Shown: in pieces, positions 14,601 to 22,521 of the stretch | Numbering within the stretch: position 1 is the first letter of the stretch | Layout of the letters: each line of letters starts with the position of its first letter | DNA from: a virus | IMG/VR virus record: IMGVR_UViG_3300025674_000104 | Coordinates: 1-41,080 of that record | Strand: one strand, 5' to 3' | Length of the DNA: 41,080 bases | Position numbers and translations under genes: made by a program | Notes under the pieces: model-generated | Told to the model about the DNA's origin: nothing | Seen by the model: only the letters and a program-made list of their open reading frames with translations | Databases searched by the model: none

Positions 14601-17600
14601 GGATTGGGGCAAACTTCATTTTCAGTAAATCTTAAAAAGATACCTGAAAGAATATCATATGCTTCAAGTGAGGTTGATTCTTTTTCATATTCTACCAATT
14701 CTTTGACAGAATCTGGTGGAATAGTAAAAATAAAGAAAATTTTTGGTGGATCTGGATATAAAAAAATCCCAGAATTTACTGGAGTTGCTTCCTCTGAAGG
14801 ATTCGGATCAATTATAAGATTAGATTCAAATACAATAGGAAAAGTAATAGAATCTAGAATAGAAAATAATGGACATGTATATCCATCGGATAAGACTTTA
14901 TCTCCAAAAGGAAGTCTTCCATATACTTTAAATGTCAATAATAATCAAAGAGTTTCAAATGTTTCAGTTACTTATGGTGGTCAAAATTATTTTTCAGCAC
15001 CACAATTAGTTTTAGTTAATTCTGAAACTAGAGAAACTATTAATAATGGATCAATAACACCAGTAATGGGATCTGGATCTATAATAGGAATTGATATTAT
15101 TTCTCCACCTAAAGGATTGAGTATAGTAAAACATGAAGTTTATTCGGTAAACAACAGTAATGGAATTGGAATAAATTCAATATCTTCTTCAAGTTCTGGT
15201 ATAGTAACTTGTATTTTAAATACACCTATTATTGGATTTTCAACAGTAAATCCTCCATTTTCTGCTGGAGATAAAATATTTGTTGAGGGAATTGAAAATA
15301 TTAGTGGTAATGGATTTAATTCTGAAGATCATGGATATGTATTCTTTACAGTTTTAAATTACTATACAACAAATCCAGCAATTCTCGAATATGATATAAG
15401 TGAATTTACTTCTTCAGTTGGGATTGCAGAGACTAGTCAACCATTTGCAAATGTAATTAATAAAAAAGTTTACCCAACTTTCTCAGTTTCTCAGGAAAAT
15501 AGTCAATTCTTTAACAATGAGATTTTATATGCAAATTCTGGAGCAGGATACTATAAAACTAATTTAAAAGTAAAGGGATCAAAAAATAATTATATTAAAA
15601 TTAGTGGTGGTGACGATATTTTATCTAAAAATGATTTAATTAGAGGTGAAAAATCTGGATCTATAGCTAAAATTCAATCTGTATCTAAAAATGATATTGA
15701 ACATGAAGTTGATTCTTTATATTCAACAACAAATGGGTGGAAAAATGAAATAGGAATTTTGGATATTGATAATCAAGTTATACCTGATAATGATTATTAT
15801 CAAAATCTTTCATATTCTGTTAAGAGTCCCATACCATTTGACGAAATGATAGATCCTGTCAACAGAATGCTTCATACTGTAGGTTTGAAAAATTTTGCTG
15901 ACGTTGGCATTACTTCATCGGTTAAAGTAGGTGTTGGAAGTACATCAGTTTCATCTTTATTAGTCGATTTTGTTGAAGAAGTAAGAGTTGATACTATAAA
16001 CCAATATGATTTAGTTCAAGATTTTGAATCTTTTGGAAACAGAACTAAACTCATTAAATTTAACAATAAAAAACTTGCAGATTTCTTTAAATGTGATACG
16101 AATAGAGTTCTTAGTATTGATGATATTAGCGATAGATTCTCTAGTAAAACATTTTCTCAAGAATCTTATCTGAATTTAGTTCAATATCCAAGATATACTA
16201 ATTATTCTAGATTTTTAGTTCAAAGTATAGGTATTGGAACTAACGAATATCAATTAGATGATATTGTTGTATTGAATAATGATTTTAATTCTTATACAAT
16301 TAACAGAGGATTTTTAGTAAATGATCCGGATCAAAATTATGTCAATCAGTATGCGGAAGTTTCTGGAAATATTGATGAATTTTTAAACCTAACGTTAAGA
16401 TTTAGTCCAAAAGACTTTGAAAATACAAGTTATTTTGTAAAATCATATAGAAATTACTATAATACTTCTTTATCTGGAGTAGGAACTACATCAATTTCAT
16501 TTATATCACTAACTTCTAAATCTCAACAGGTTTCTTCTGGAATAACAACTGAAATCATAGGAATTGACACTTCTAATTGTAATGGATTTATATCTGAAGT
16601 ATTTGTTTATGATGAACAGGAAAATAATATTAACTTCTTTGAAATTGCCATAGATCATGATGGTGTAAATTCTTACATATCTGAATATTATTTTGATACT
16701 TCCGATTATGATGGATTATCATCTACTCCTATTGGTTCTTTCGGAACTTCGATTTCTGGAGGAGTTTTGAATTTATCATTCACAAACAATTCGGGCAATA
16801 ATGTAATAATTAAGTCAAAAGTTACTAACTTTGAAACTCCTTCTGTAGGACTTACAACATACAGATTTAAGTCTGTCGATCAACCAGATGGATCAGAAAG
16901 ATCTTGTCGTTTAGAAGCTAAGCACTCAGTTGTTTCATCTGCTTCTACTATAATTTCAGTAGATGCTGCAACAGTTACTTCGTTTAAATCTTTAATTAAG
17001 ATTAAAAACAATTCAAATACATCATTACATCAGGTTTTATTCTTAAATGCATTAACTGATACACATATTCTACCAAAATATTATATTTCAATAGGAAATA
17101 CCAGTGGAATTGGCACTTTTGGATCAGAATATAGTGGAACAGATGCAGTTCTTAAATTTTATCCAGATCCATCTTTTACTGGATCATTTGAAATTTCTTC
17201 ATACTCCGAAATATTATATACTGACTTAGATTTTGATAATGATTCTTTAGATCTAGATTATGGTACTATTGTTGAGACTATTAATAATGGAAGATACAAT
17301 TCAATTAATGGTATTGGTAATGATCAACTAGAATTTGATTTGGAATATGAAAGATCTCCAATTTTCCAGAAAGTATTTAATCCTTCTGTACCATCAATAT
17401 TAAATTTAAGTACGGGACAATTTACAATTAAAAATCATTTCTTTAGCCCAAATGAAGAGCTGATATACAAAGAAGGTTCTACATTTATTGGTGTCGGTGC
17501 ATCTCCTATTGGTATAGGAACTACTATATTCGGTGGAACGACATTCCGTGGTGATGTAATATCAGGATTTTCTACTATTACAGGAATAACTACAACTAGT

Positions 17601-20600
17601 GATACATTATTAAAAGTTGATCAACTTATTATTGGGGAAAATATTCCATCAGGAACAACTATTGTTAGTATAGGACAAACATATCAATACTTTATTGGTA
17701 ATGTTGTTAGTGGTGGTTCTACTATCATTACTGGAATTGCAAATACTAGTATCTTATCTGTAGGATCTGGAATCTTTTCTGGAAATGGCACTTCTCTGGG
17801 AATAATTCAATCAGTTGGAATTAATTCTATCACATCAAATATTTCAATATCTTCGGGAGTTGGTAGATTATATTATACTGATAAATTGGGAATAGGATTA
17901 TCACTGTCCAGTGTTTCTACAGGAACTACTTTTAGACAATCCTTTAGTTCTGGAATTTTAACTGATAGATGTCCATCAACTGTTTATGCTATTAAAATAG
18001 ATTCTGATAATTTCAAAATAACAGGAACTAAAGGTAGTGGAATTGGATTTACATTTACAACTTATGGTGAAGGTAATGCACATACATTGACGATGAGCAA
18101 GAGAAATGAAAAATCACTTATCTCAATAGATGGAATAGTTCAATATCCAATTTTATATTCTCCAGTAGAACATTTTACAGAATATTCTATTAATTCAACA
18201 GATACACATTTTAAATTGAGTGGAATATCTTCAGTAAATCCTGGAGATTTGTTGAAAATTGATGAAGAATATGTTGGAGTGGTCAACGTTGGATTTGGAA
18301 CTACCTCAGATGGACCTATAAGCGGAGTTGGAACTGAAACTATTGTAAACGTTACTAGGGGATTTGTAGGCACATCTGCAACGAGTCACTCTCCAGGTTC
18401 AAGTGCAAGAGTTTACAGAGGATCTTATAATATTGTCGGAAGTAAAATTTTCTTAACAGAACCTCCAAAAGGTACGGGGAATAATGACGGTAAAAATAAT
18501 TCCAATTTACCTCTCACCAAATCATCTTTTAGTGGAAGAGTATTTTTAAGAAATGATTATTCTACAAATATCATTTATGATGAATTCTCAGATTCATTTA
18601 ATGGAATTGGTAAAACATATACTGTAAAATATCAGGGGCAAGATGTTGATTATGTTGAACCTGGTAGTGGTATTCTGTTTATCAATCAAATATTCCAAAC
18701 ACCAACAACAGAAAATAACCAAGGAAATAATTACGAATTAGTAAGTATAGGTAATACTACTAATATAGTTTTTAGTGGAATTAATAATCCTGATGACAAT
18801 TTACCTTTAATATCTGCAGAAGATGTAAATCAAAATCAACTTCCTAGAGGAGGAATTATAATTTCTCTAGGATCAACTTCAGGACTTGGATTTGCTCCGT
18901 TAGTTGGTGCTTCTGTTACTGCAGTTGTCGTTGGTGGCGTTATTCAATCTGTCGGTCTTGGGACTACAGATATTCTAGGTTCAGGATATAATGGAATAGT
19001 TTCTATTGGTGTTACAGATTCTACAGGAAGTGGTGCAGTTATAAGTGCCTCTGTTGGTGCGGGAGGAACATTGTCATTCACTGTTGATGATGGTGGTTCG
19101 GGTTATAGTTCAAATGCAATTATTGAAATTCCCGAACCTTCTTATGAAAATCTTTCTGTTATAGGTGTTTCTAGATTAGGAATAGGATCTACATCTCAAA
19201 CTGGTATTGGTTTATCAATAACTGTTGATGTTGGTCCTGTCTCAACAACAGGAATAGGATCAACATTATTTGAAGTTAAAACATTCAAAATATCAAAATT
19301 AGGTTATGGATTTAAAAGAGGTGATGTATTCAAACCCGTTGGTTTAGTTACAGATCGTGGATTATCATCTATAATTTCAGATTTTGAACTTACAGTCCTT
19401 AATGTTTTTAATGACTCTTCTGCTTTATGGCAATTTGGAGAGTTAGATTATATTGATAATATTTCCTCATTGCAAGATGGAGTTAGAACTAGATTCCCTC
19501 TGTATAGAAACAATGAATTATTAAGTTTTGAAATAGACGAAGATGATCCAGATTCTAGATTAATTGATTTTAACACTTTATTAATTATTTTTATTAATGG
19601 AGTAATGCAAAATCCAAATACTTCTTATGTGTTTAATGGGGGAACATCTTTTACCTTTAGTCAACCACCAAGACCAGAAGATCAAGTTGACATTTTCTTC
19701 TATAGAGGAACAAGAGATGTTGATAGCTTTTTACAACCTGTAAATGAACTTATAAAAATTGGTGATGATGTACAAATAAAATCAAATTTTGAGCATCCAA
19801 AAACTATATCTCAAGAGAAAAGATTAATTTTTGATATTTTAGAATCCGATTTGATTGAAACAAACATATATTTTGGTGCTGGTATTGATAACTCCAATCC
19901 AAAACCAATAAGTATAATTCCACAAAAAATTGATAAAATTATTAATACAAATATTGTAAGTAAATCTAGGAATTCTCTTTCATCTTTAGTATTTCCAACT
20001 TCTAAAATTATAAAAGATGTATTAGTTGGAGATAGTGAAATATTTGTAGATGATGCAAGATCCTTTTTCTATGAAGAAAATGATCTCGGAACAACAATAA
20101 TATCATTCGGAGCAATAGTAGTTGACGGAGTAGATCAAATCTTCGCAGATATTGAATCTGCAGTATCTTTAAGTTCTTCAATTTCGCTAAGTATCATTGA
20201 TGGAGGACTTGGTTATACTCCAGGATCTACTATTTCACTATCAATTTCAAATCCGGTTAATATGGGCATTGGAATTGGTACTACAGCTCAGGCTACAGCA
20301 ACAGTTTCTGCCGCTGGGACAATAAATTCTATTAGTATTACAAATCCAGGATTTGGATATACTGTTCCCCCCAATGTCATTGCACCTTTACCAGAACCAA
20401 AGATTGAAAATATTAGAAATATAGAATTTGTTCAGGGTTTCTCCGGAATAATAACGGGAATAACAACCACATCTGGTATAGGTACTGATTTAGCATTAAA
20501 GTTTTATTTAAGTAAGGAATCTGGAACCTTTAATGGTTTGTTGAGCACTTATCCAATTTTAATTGTTGATACACAAGTCGGATATGGAGTTACTTCCATT

Positions 20601-20915
20601 GATACGGATGATAATACTGTTGTTGGTGTAGGAACAACTTTCTTAGATAATGTTTATTACATTCATAGTATTACTAGCAGTGGAACTAATGCGGAAATTG
20701 TTTCTAATATCAGATCGAACAGTAATGTAATTGGTATTTCAACCTCTGGAGAAAATCTTGGCAGATTTTCTTGGGGAAGAATATCGTTCTTCCAAAGAAC
20801 TTCTCCAAAAGAGTTTATTGTTTCTGGAAAAACAGTAACCTCAGGATTATCAACTTATCCACAAATTCAGAGAAGAAATTATGGTTTACGTGATACTGGA
20901 TCTCTTGCAAAATAG
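8670..20915 (+). CDS. 7: Giant baseplate wedge protein, gp7 homologue (4081 aa)
   Basis: It follows gp6 and precedes gp8 as gp7 does in T4. Residues 30-60 (NFSEFLKQYY, GGPSDLSENLDQYI) and 201-219 (YQSKGTEESFRILFNVLYG), then LVGQTLFG (257-264), resemble the C-terminal third of T4 gp7 as I remember it (FEAFCEAYIQYL, STKGIEASYKFLFKVLYN, LVGQTIY). T4 gp7 has about 1030 aa, so some 3,800 residues have been added after this domain. The added part is beta-rich and modular: an R-G-containing module (91-145), at least six copies of an H-x-F...G-D-x-V-x-Y...Y-Y-V-x-x-x-D-x-x-x-F-x-L module, many G-x-G-Y turns, a YHYH-like DGNPIYGPFGY segment near residue 1225, and an I-F-I-N-G-V-M-Q-N-P domain near 3650. 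It probably decorates the baseplate periphery and may bind host glycans. It contains hardly any Cys or predicted transmembrane segments. Confidence 0.85.
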   Translation: MLDKGFDVRVKVSEVIENQIPEFILTENENFSEFLKQYYISQEFQGGPSDLSENLDQYIKLDNLSADIISGTYTLTSDVFELDDEIFVSSTVGFPPKYGLLKIDDEIITYTGITTSSFTGCIRGFSGIDSYINDGSQKNLVFKQTEISSHESGSEVKNLSALFLQEFFKKVKSYYTPGLEDTNFVSSLNVGNFIKESKSLYQSKGTEESFRILFNVLYGVDPKIIDLEEYLIKPSSADYVRRKVLFGRLVSGDPFKLVGQTLFGYNGTASAPISEVEIINKDGDYLYKILLFEGYDDKSLIDGEFDITPSTRVIGEVLENSSTITVDSTIGFPESGTLVSGDNTISYLDKSINQFFGCSGITSKIENTQRIISNQYAYSFENGDENNIVYFEVCGVISNTKLNENFSLIEEKDPVTIISLGDYVTNPDNKSFKQFLFNSWIYNTSARYEILSSNSNTSHITKETIDKSSLKVGDSVEILLRNTNTVIANAVVKNISGSDILLSNFVNNSSYVGLSTINTDIRRIQKYASSSTIPFKYENILSNIQNTYNENDEYIYVATNSLPDYTIGQNLINQSVPSGNSTYVSNNSITFSSSSLPFITGDRVIYSCSNEPISGLENGKSYFIKVSGNIVKLYLSRSFIYTDNYVSISPIDESGSHTLTLSEQFSKKLTPSKSLRKFPLIINQNNGEQEETVPGRTVGTLINGVDIANYKGIDKVYYGPIKSKVIYNKGENYDVVNPPLIEVSASVGTTCLVQPVIVGSVKSVLLNQKDAPIKDIKSITVSGGNGNGAVLSPVIEERYREVEFNAKTGLSISNEAIIFSERHNFYDGQQIVYNSNGNDPIGIGSFGGSNTDQSKNLVNGAIYFAKIVNPTSINIYDNLNNYTNGINTVGFTTINNFGIHKFRTLDFERVLSDVKVISEGNGYTNRKLIVKPIGVSTEYSYITFNDHGLSDGDLVTYSNNGNPISGLSTESQYYVLKVDNDKFRLANAGISGTIRTNYIRKEYVRFLTTGTDYHIFNYPEIKVDINVSYANTTGIISATPIVRGEIEDLYIYENGSNYGTEILNYHQKPDLTIKTGKNAALRPIISNGRIIDVEIESSGTEYYSTPDVIISGDGFGAQITLDISNGQVRNAIVTKTGIGYSDSTTSIEIKPSGSNFKADLLVRDLTINTQYRFGDEFFNTRGPVGLSSDELVYQIVGYNDFIRSSFDDNFGTETSPEHSPIIGWAFDGNPIYGPFGYSNPSDSTSVKLITSGYSLAPELVSDRPSLSVFPSGIFVEDYSFTNSGDLDEYNGRFSKTPDFPNGIYAYYAGIQTSLSVPDTYESIFPYFVGNYFKSKFIPEIIDLNQDFDFNNSNLLRNTFPHRIGQKYSKNDYVDFDYSDKVYSSIVEGTTSGSVDSFEIINSGQDYKVGDRLLFNNEGTFGDGVSAEVSEIGGKEITKIETNITSYTQSIVTKESNNSLKIYVNPYHELRNGDYVTISGLSTYIDGITNIHQIRVSTYSSYLLKNIPAESVTGVVTDIYISNIPSQISSGSSIGIGTEILSVLNIFNENKILRVKRETIGVSHTESSLVSFYPNSFIINLESNDIDSKTNEKIYFNPQKSIGLGTEVGISTTVLYPLGELEVPVSIPTQSIYLPNHPFKTNQMVLMGGNSIISVANSSTVPPGFNILSGGTEYVYVIKKSKDYIGIVTNVGLTTSSNGLFFTTNGADNYEYYFQPLYNQVTANVDRIETTVSISTEHNLNIGDIISLNVLPNNQVGVGTSTKVRLEYNSNYKKLIINSVGFTSSSVNILDDIITIDNHSFETGSKVFYNSFDLVSSGLSTGEYYTYRIDDNRFKLGRTLYDVTSNPPSTVSIASSGGSNQYIGLINPSLSVFSNDDLSFDVSDSSLVNKKLRFFYDNDFKNEFVSVGSTQQFNIIGVGTIGITSTAEVTVNSYGDIDFDIFYALEVEGKILNPDTDVQSYSRISYKNSLYNGSYRISGLGQTSFSVNLKKIPERISYASSEVDSFSYSTNSLTESGGIVKIKKIFGGSGYKKIPEFTGVASSEGFGSIIRLDSNTIGKVIESRIENNGHVYPSDKTLSPKGSLPYTLNVNNNQRVSNVSVTYGGQNYFSAPQLVLVNSETRETINNGSITPVMGSGSIIGIDIISPPKGLSIVKHEVYSVNNSNGIGINSISSSSSGIVTCILNTPIIGFSTVNPPFSAGDKIFVEGIENISGNGFNSEDHGYVFFTVLNYYTTNPAILEYDISEFTSSVGIAETSQPFANVINKKVYPTFSVSQENSQFFNNEILYANSGAGYYKTNLKVKGSKNNYIKISGGDDILSKNDLIRGEKSGSIAKIQSVSKNDIEHEVDSLYSTTNGWKNEIGILDIDNQVIPDNDYYQNLSYSVKSPIPFDEMIDPVNRMLHTVGLKNFADVGITSSVKVGVGSTSVSSLLVDFVEEVRVDTINQYDLVQDFESFGNRTKLIKFNNKKLADFFKCDTNRVLSIDDISDRFSSKTFSQESYLNLVQYPRYTNYSRFLVQSIGIGTNEYQLDDIVVLNNDFNSYTINRGFLVNDPDQNYVNQYAEVSGNIDEFLNLTLRFSPKDFENTSYFVKSYRNYYNTSLSGVGTTSISFISLTSKSQQVSSGITTEIIGIDTSNCNGFISEVFVYDEQENNINFFEIAIDHDGVNSYISEYYFDTSDYDGLSSTPIGSFGTSISGGVLNLSFTNNSGNNVIIKSKVTNFETPSVGLTTYRFKSVDQPDGSERSCRLEAKHSVVSSASTIISVDAATVTSFKSLIKIKNNSNTSLHQVLFLNALTDTHILPKYYISIGNTSGIGTFGSEYSGTDAVLKFYPDPSFTGSFEISSYSEILYTDLDFDNDSLDLDYGTIVETINNGRYNSINGIGNDQLEFDLEYERSPIFQKVFNPSVPSILNLSTGQFTIKNHFFSPNEELIYKEGSTFIGVGASPIGIGTTIFGGTTFRGDVISGFSTITGITTTSDTLLKVDQLIIGENIPSGTTIVSIGQTYQYFIGNVVSGGSTIITGIANTSILSVGSGIFSGNGTSLGIIQSVGINSITSNISISSGVGRLYYTDKLGIGLSLSSVSTGTTFRQSFSSGILTDRCPSTVYAIKIDSDNFKITGTKGSGIGFTFTTYGEGNAHTLTMSKRNEKSLISIDGIVQYPILYSPVEHFTEYSINSTDTHFKLSGISSVNPGDLLKIDEEYVGVVNVGFGTTSDGPISGVGTETIVNVTRGFVGTSATSHSPGSSARVYRGSYNIVGSKIFLTEPPKGTGNNDGKNNSNLPLTKSSFSGRVFLRNDYSTNIIYDEFSDSFNGIGKTYTVKYQGQDVDYVEPGSGILFINQIFQTPTTENNQGNNYELVSIGNTTNIVFSGINNPDDNLPLISAEDVNQNQLPRGGIIISLGSTSGLGFAPLVGASVTAVVVGGVIQSVGLGTTDILGSGYNGIVSIGVTDSTGSGAVISASVGAGGTLSFTVDDGGSGYSSNAIIEIPEPSYENLSVIGVSRLGIGSTSQTGIGLSITVDVGPVSTTGIGSTLFEVKTFKISKLGYGFKRGDVFKPVGLVTDRGLSSIISDFELTVLNVFNDSSALWQFGELDYIDNISSLQDGVRTRFPLYRNNELLSFEIDEDDPDSRLIDFNTLLIIFINGVMQNPNTSYVFNGGTSFTFSQPPRPEDQVDIFFYRGTRDVDSFLQPVNELIKIGDDVQIKSNFEHPKTISQEKRLIFDILESDLIETNIYFGAGIDNSNPKPISIIPQKIDKIINTNIVSKSRNSLSSLVFPTSKIIKDVLVGDSEIFVDDARSFFYEENDLGTTIISFGAIVVDGVDQIFADIESAVSLSSSISLSIIDGGLGYTPGSTISLSISNPVNMGIGIGTTAQATATVSAAGTINSISITNPGFGYTVPPNVIAPLPEPKIENIRNIEFVQGFSGIITGITTTSGIGTDLALKFYLSKESGTFNGLLSTYPILIVDTQVGYGVTSIDTDDNTVVGVGTTFLDNVYYIHSITSSGTNAEIVSNIRSNSNVIGISTSGENLGRFSWGRISFFQRTSPKEFIVSGKTVTSGLSTYPQIQRRNYGLRDTGSLAK

Positions 20916-20916
20916 T

Positions 20917-20924
20917 TATAAATA
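20917..20924 (+). promoter_or_regulatory. T4-type late promoter box before gp8
   Basis: Exact TATAAATA beginning two bases after the gp7 stop, 18 nt before the gp8 ATG (20943). It starts a second baseplate transcription unit. Confidence 0.7.
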
Positions 20925-20942
20925 GTAAAAAAATTCATTAAT

Positions 20943-22520
20943 ATGTCTGGCGCAATAGTTACTGATCAGTTTAGAATATTAAACTCCCAAAATGTTATTG
21001 ACTCCATAAGTAATGATGCCGATAAGTATTATGTTTTTGTGGGATTAGCTAATCCAACCTCACCTTCTGCTGGGTTTGGTAGAACTTCGACGTGGAATGA
21101 AAATCCACCCTCACCTATAGATAGTTTTTCATATCAGAATAATGTTAGAGATAACATTTTATTTGGAAAGAAAATATCTGCATCAAACGTTAGAAGAATA
21201 ATTAGAAAAATTGATTGGATTTCGGGAAGAACATATGAAATGTATCGACAAGATTATAGTATTTCTAATTTATCACCGGTAACACAATCTACTAGATTAT
21301 ATGATGCAAATTATTACGTCGTAAATTCTGACTATAGGGTTTACATTTGCATTGATAATGGGTCTTCAGTGGATAATCTAAGTGGAAACCCATCGATCGA
21401 TGAGCCAACTTTTACTACATTGGAACCATCTAGAGCAGGGGAAAGTGGTGATGGTTACTTATGGAAATATCTATATACTATTTCACCATCAGACATTATA
21501 AAATTTGATTCTACAGAATATATTCCAGTACCAAATAACTGGTCAACAAGTGATAGTGTTGATATTAGAGATGTTAGAGAAACTGGAAATTCTGATGTAA
21601 ATAATAATCAAATTAAGAAAATTTATATAAAAAATAGGGGAGCAAATTATCAAACTCCCTCTGGTGGAGGTAGATGTAATATACTGGGAGATGGTGAAGG
21701 AGCAGAAGCTATTATAGAAGTAAATTCCCTTGGAGAAATAACTTCGGCAACTGTTGCTAGTGGTGGTAAAGGATACACATATGGAATTGTCGACCTTGAT
21801 AGTTTTAATGGTTTAGTTGGTGCTGGAGGAGGTTCATATGCAGAACTAATGCCAGTTATACCCCCATCTAAAGGGCATGGATTTGACATTTATAAAGAAT
21901 TAGGAGCTGATAGAATTTTAATCTATGTTAGATTTGATGATTCCACTAAAGATTTTCCATTAGATACAAAATTTGCTCAAATTGGAATAATTAAAAATCC
22001 TTCAGAATTTGATTCTGATTCTATTTTAGATTTAAATCAATTTTCTGGTTTATATGGATTAAAATTAGTCGAAGATGATTTGACAGTTACTGTTGGACAA
22101 GAAATCACACAAACTTATGTTAATACTAATGGTGAGACAGTAAAAGCTAAAGGTTATGTTGCATCTTATGATTCTGAAACTAAGGTTCTAAAGTATTTTA
22201 GAGATAGAACTTTATATTATAATGATACATCAACAGCAAAAGATTATGCAGGTATATCTTCAGAATCTAGAGTTGTAGATTTTGAATCTTCATCAATTTA
22301 TCCTATTTCCCCGATAGGCGCAACAATAGACACTTCATTTACAGGATCTTCTGTTGTAGTAAATTCAAAAACTATAGATCTTGGAACAGAATTTCAATCA
22401 GGAATATCTTTTCCTGAGATAAATAAAAAGACTGGAGAAATAATTTATCTTGACAATAGACCTTTGATTTCTAGAAACTCTAGACAAAAGGAAGATATTA
22501 AAGTAATACTGGAATTCTAA
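20943..22520 (+). CDS. 8: Baseplate wedge protein gp8 (525 aa)
   Basis: Two regions resemble T4 gp8 as I remember it. Residues 168-180 (SGDGYLWKYLYTI, followed by the EYIPVP segment) match the GDGYVWEYLFEI...EYIVVP part of T4 gp8, and the C-terminus GEIIYLDNRPLI...EDIKVILEF matches GEMIYMENRPPI...EEINILFTF. The N-terminus (AIVTDQFRILNS, YYVFVGL, ENPPSPIDS) agrees as well. T4 gp8 has 334 aa; the extra length includes a beta-rich insert at about residues 225-290 with two G-Y repeats (NRGANYQTP, GGKGYTYG). gp8 bridges gp7 and gp10 in the wedge. Its stop codon is one base before the next ATG. Confidence 0.88.
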   Translation: MSGAIVTDQFRILNSQNVIDSISNDADKYYVFVGLANPTSPSAGFGRTSTWNENPPSPIDSFSYQNNVRDNILFGKKISASNVRRIIRKIDWISGRTYEMYRQDYSISNLSPVTQSTRLYDANYYVVNSDYRVYICIDNGSSVDNLSGNPSIDEPTFTTLEPSRAGESGDGYLWKYLYTISPSDIIKFDSTEYIPVPNNWSTSDSVDIRDVRETGNSDVNNNQIKKIYIKNRGANYQTPSGGGRCNILGDGEGAEAIIEVNSLGEITSATVASGGKGYTYGIVDLDSFNGLVGAGGGSYAELMPVIPPSKGHGFDIYKELGADRILIYVRFDDSTKDFPLDTKFAQIGIIKNPSEFDSDSILDLNQFSGLYGLKLVEDDLTVTVGQEITQTYVNTNGETVKAKGYVASYDSETKVLKYFRDRTLYYNDTSTAKDYAGISSESRVVDFESSSIYPISPIGATIDTSFTGSSVVVNSKTIDLGTEFQSGISFPEINKKTGEIIYLDNRPLISRNSRQKEDIKVILEF

Positions 22521-22521
22521 G

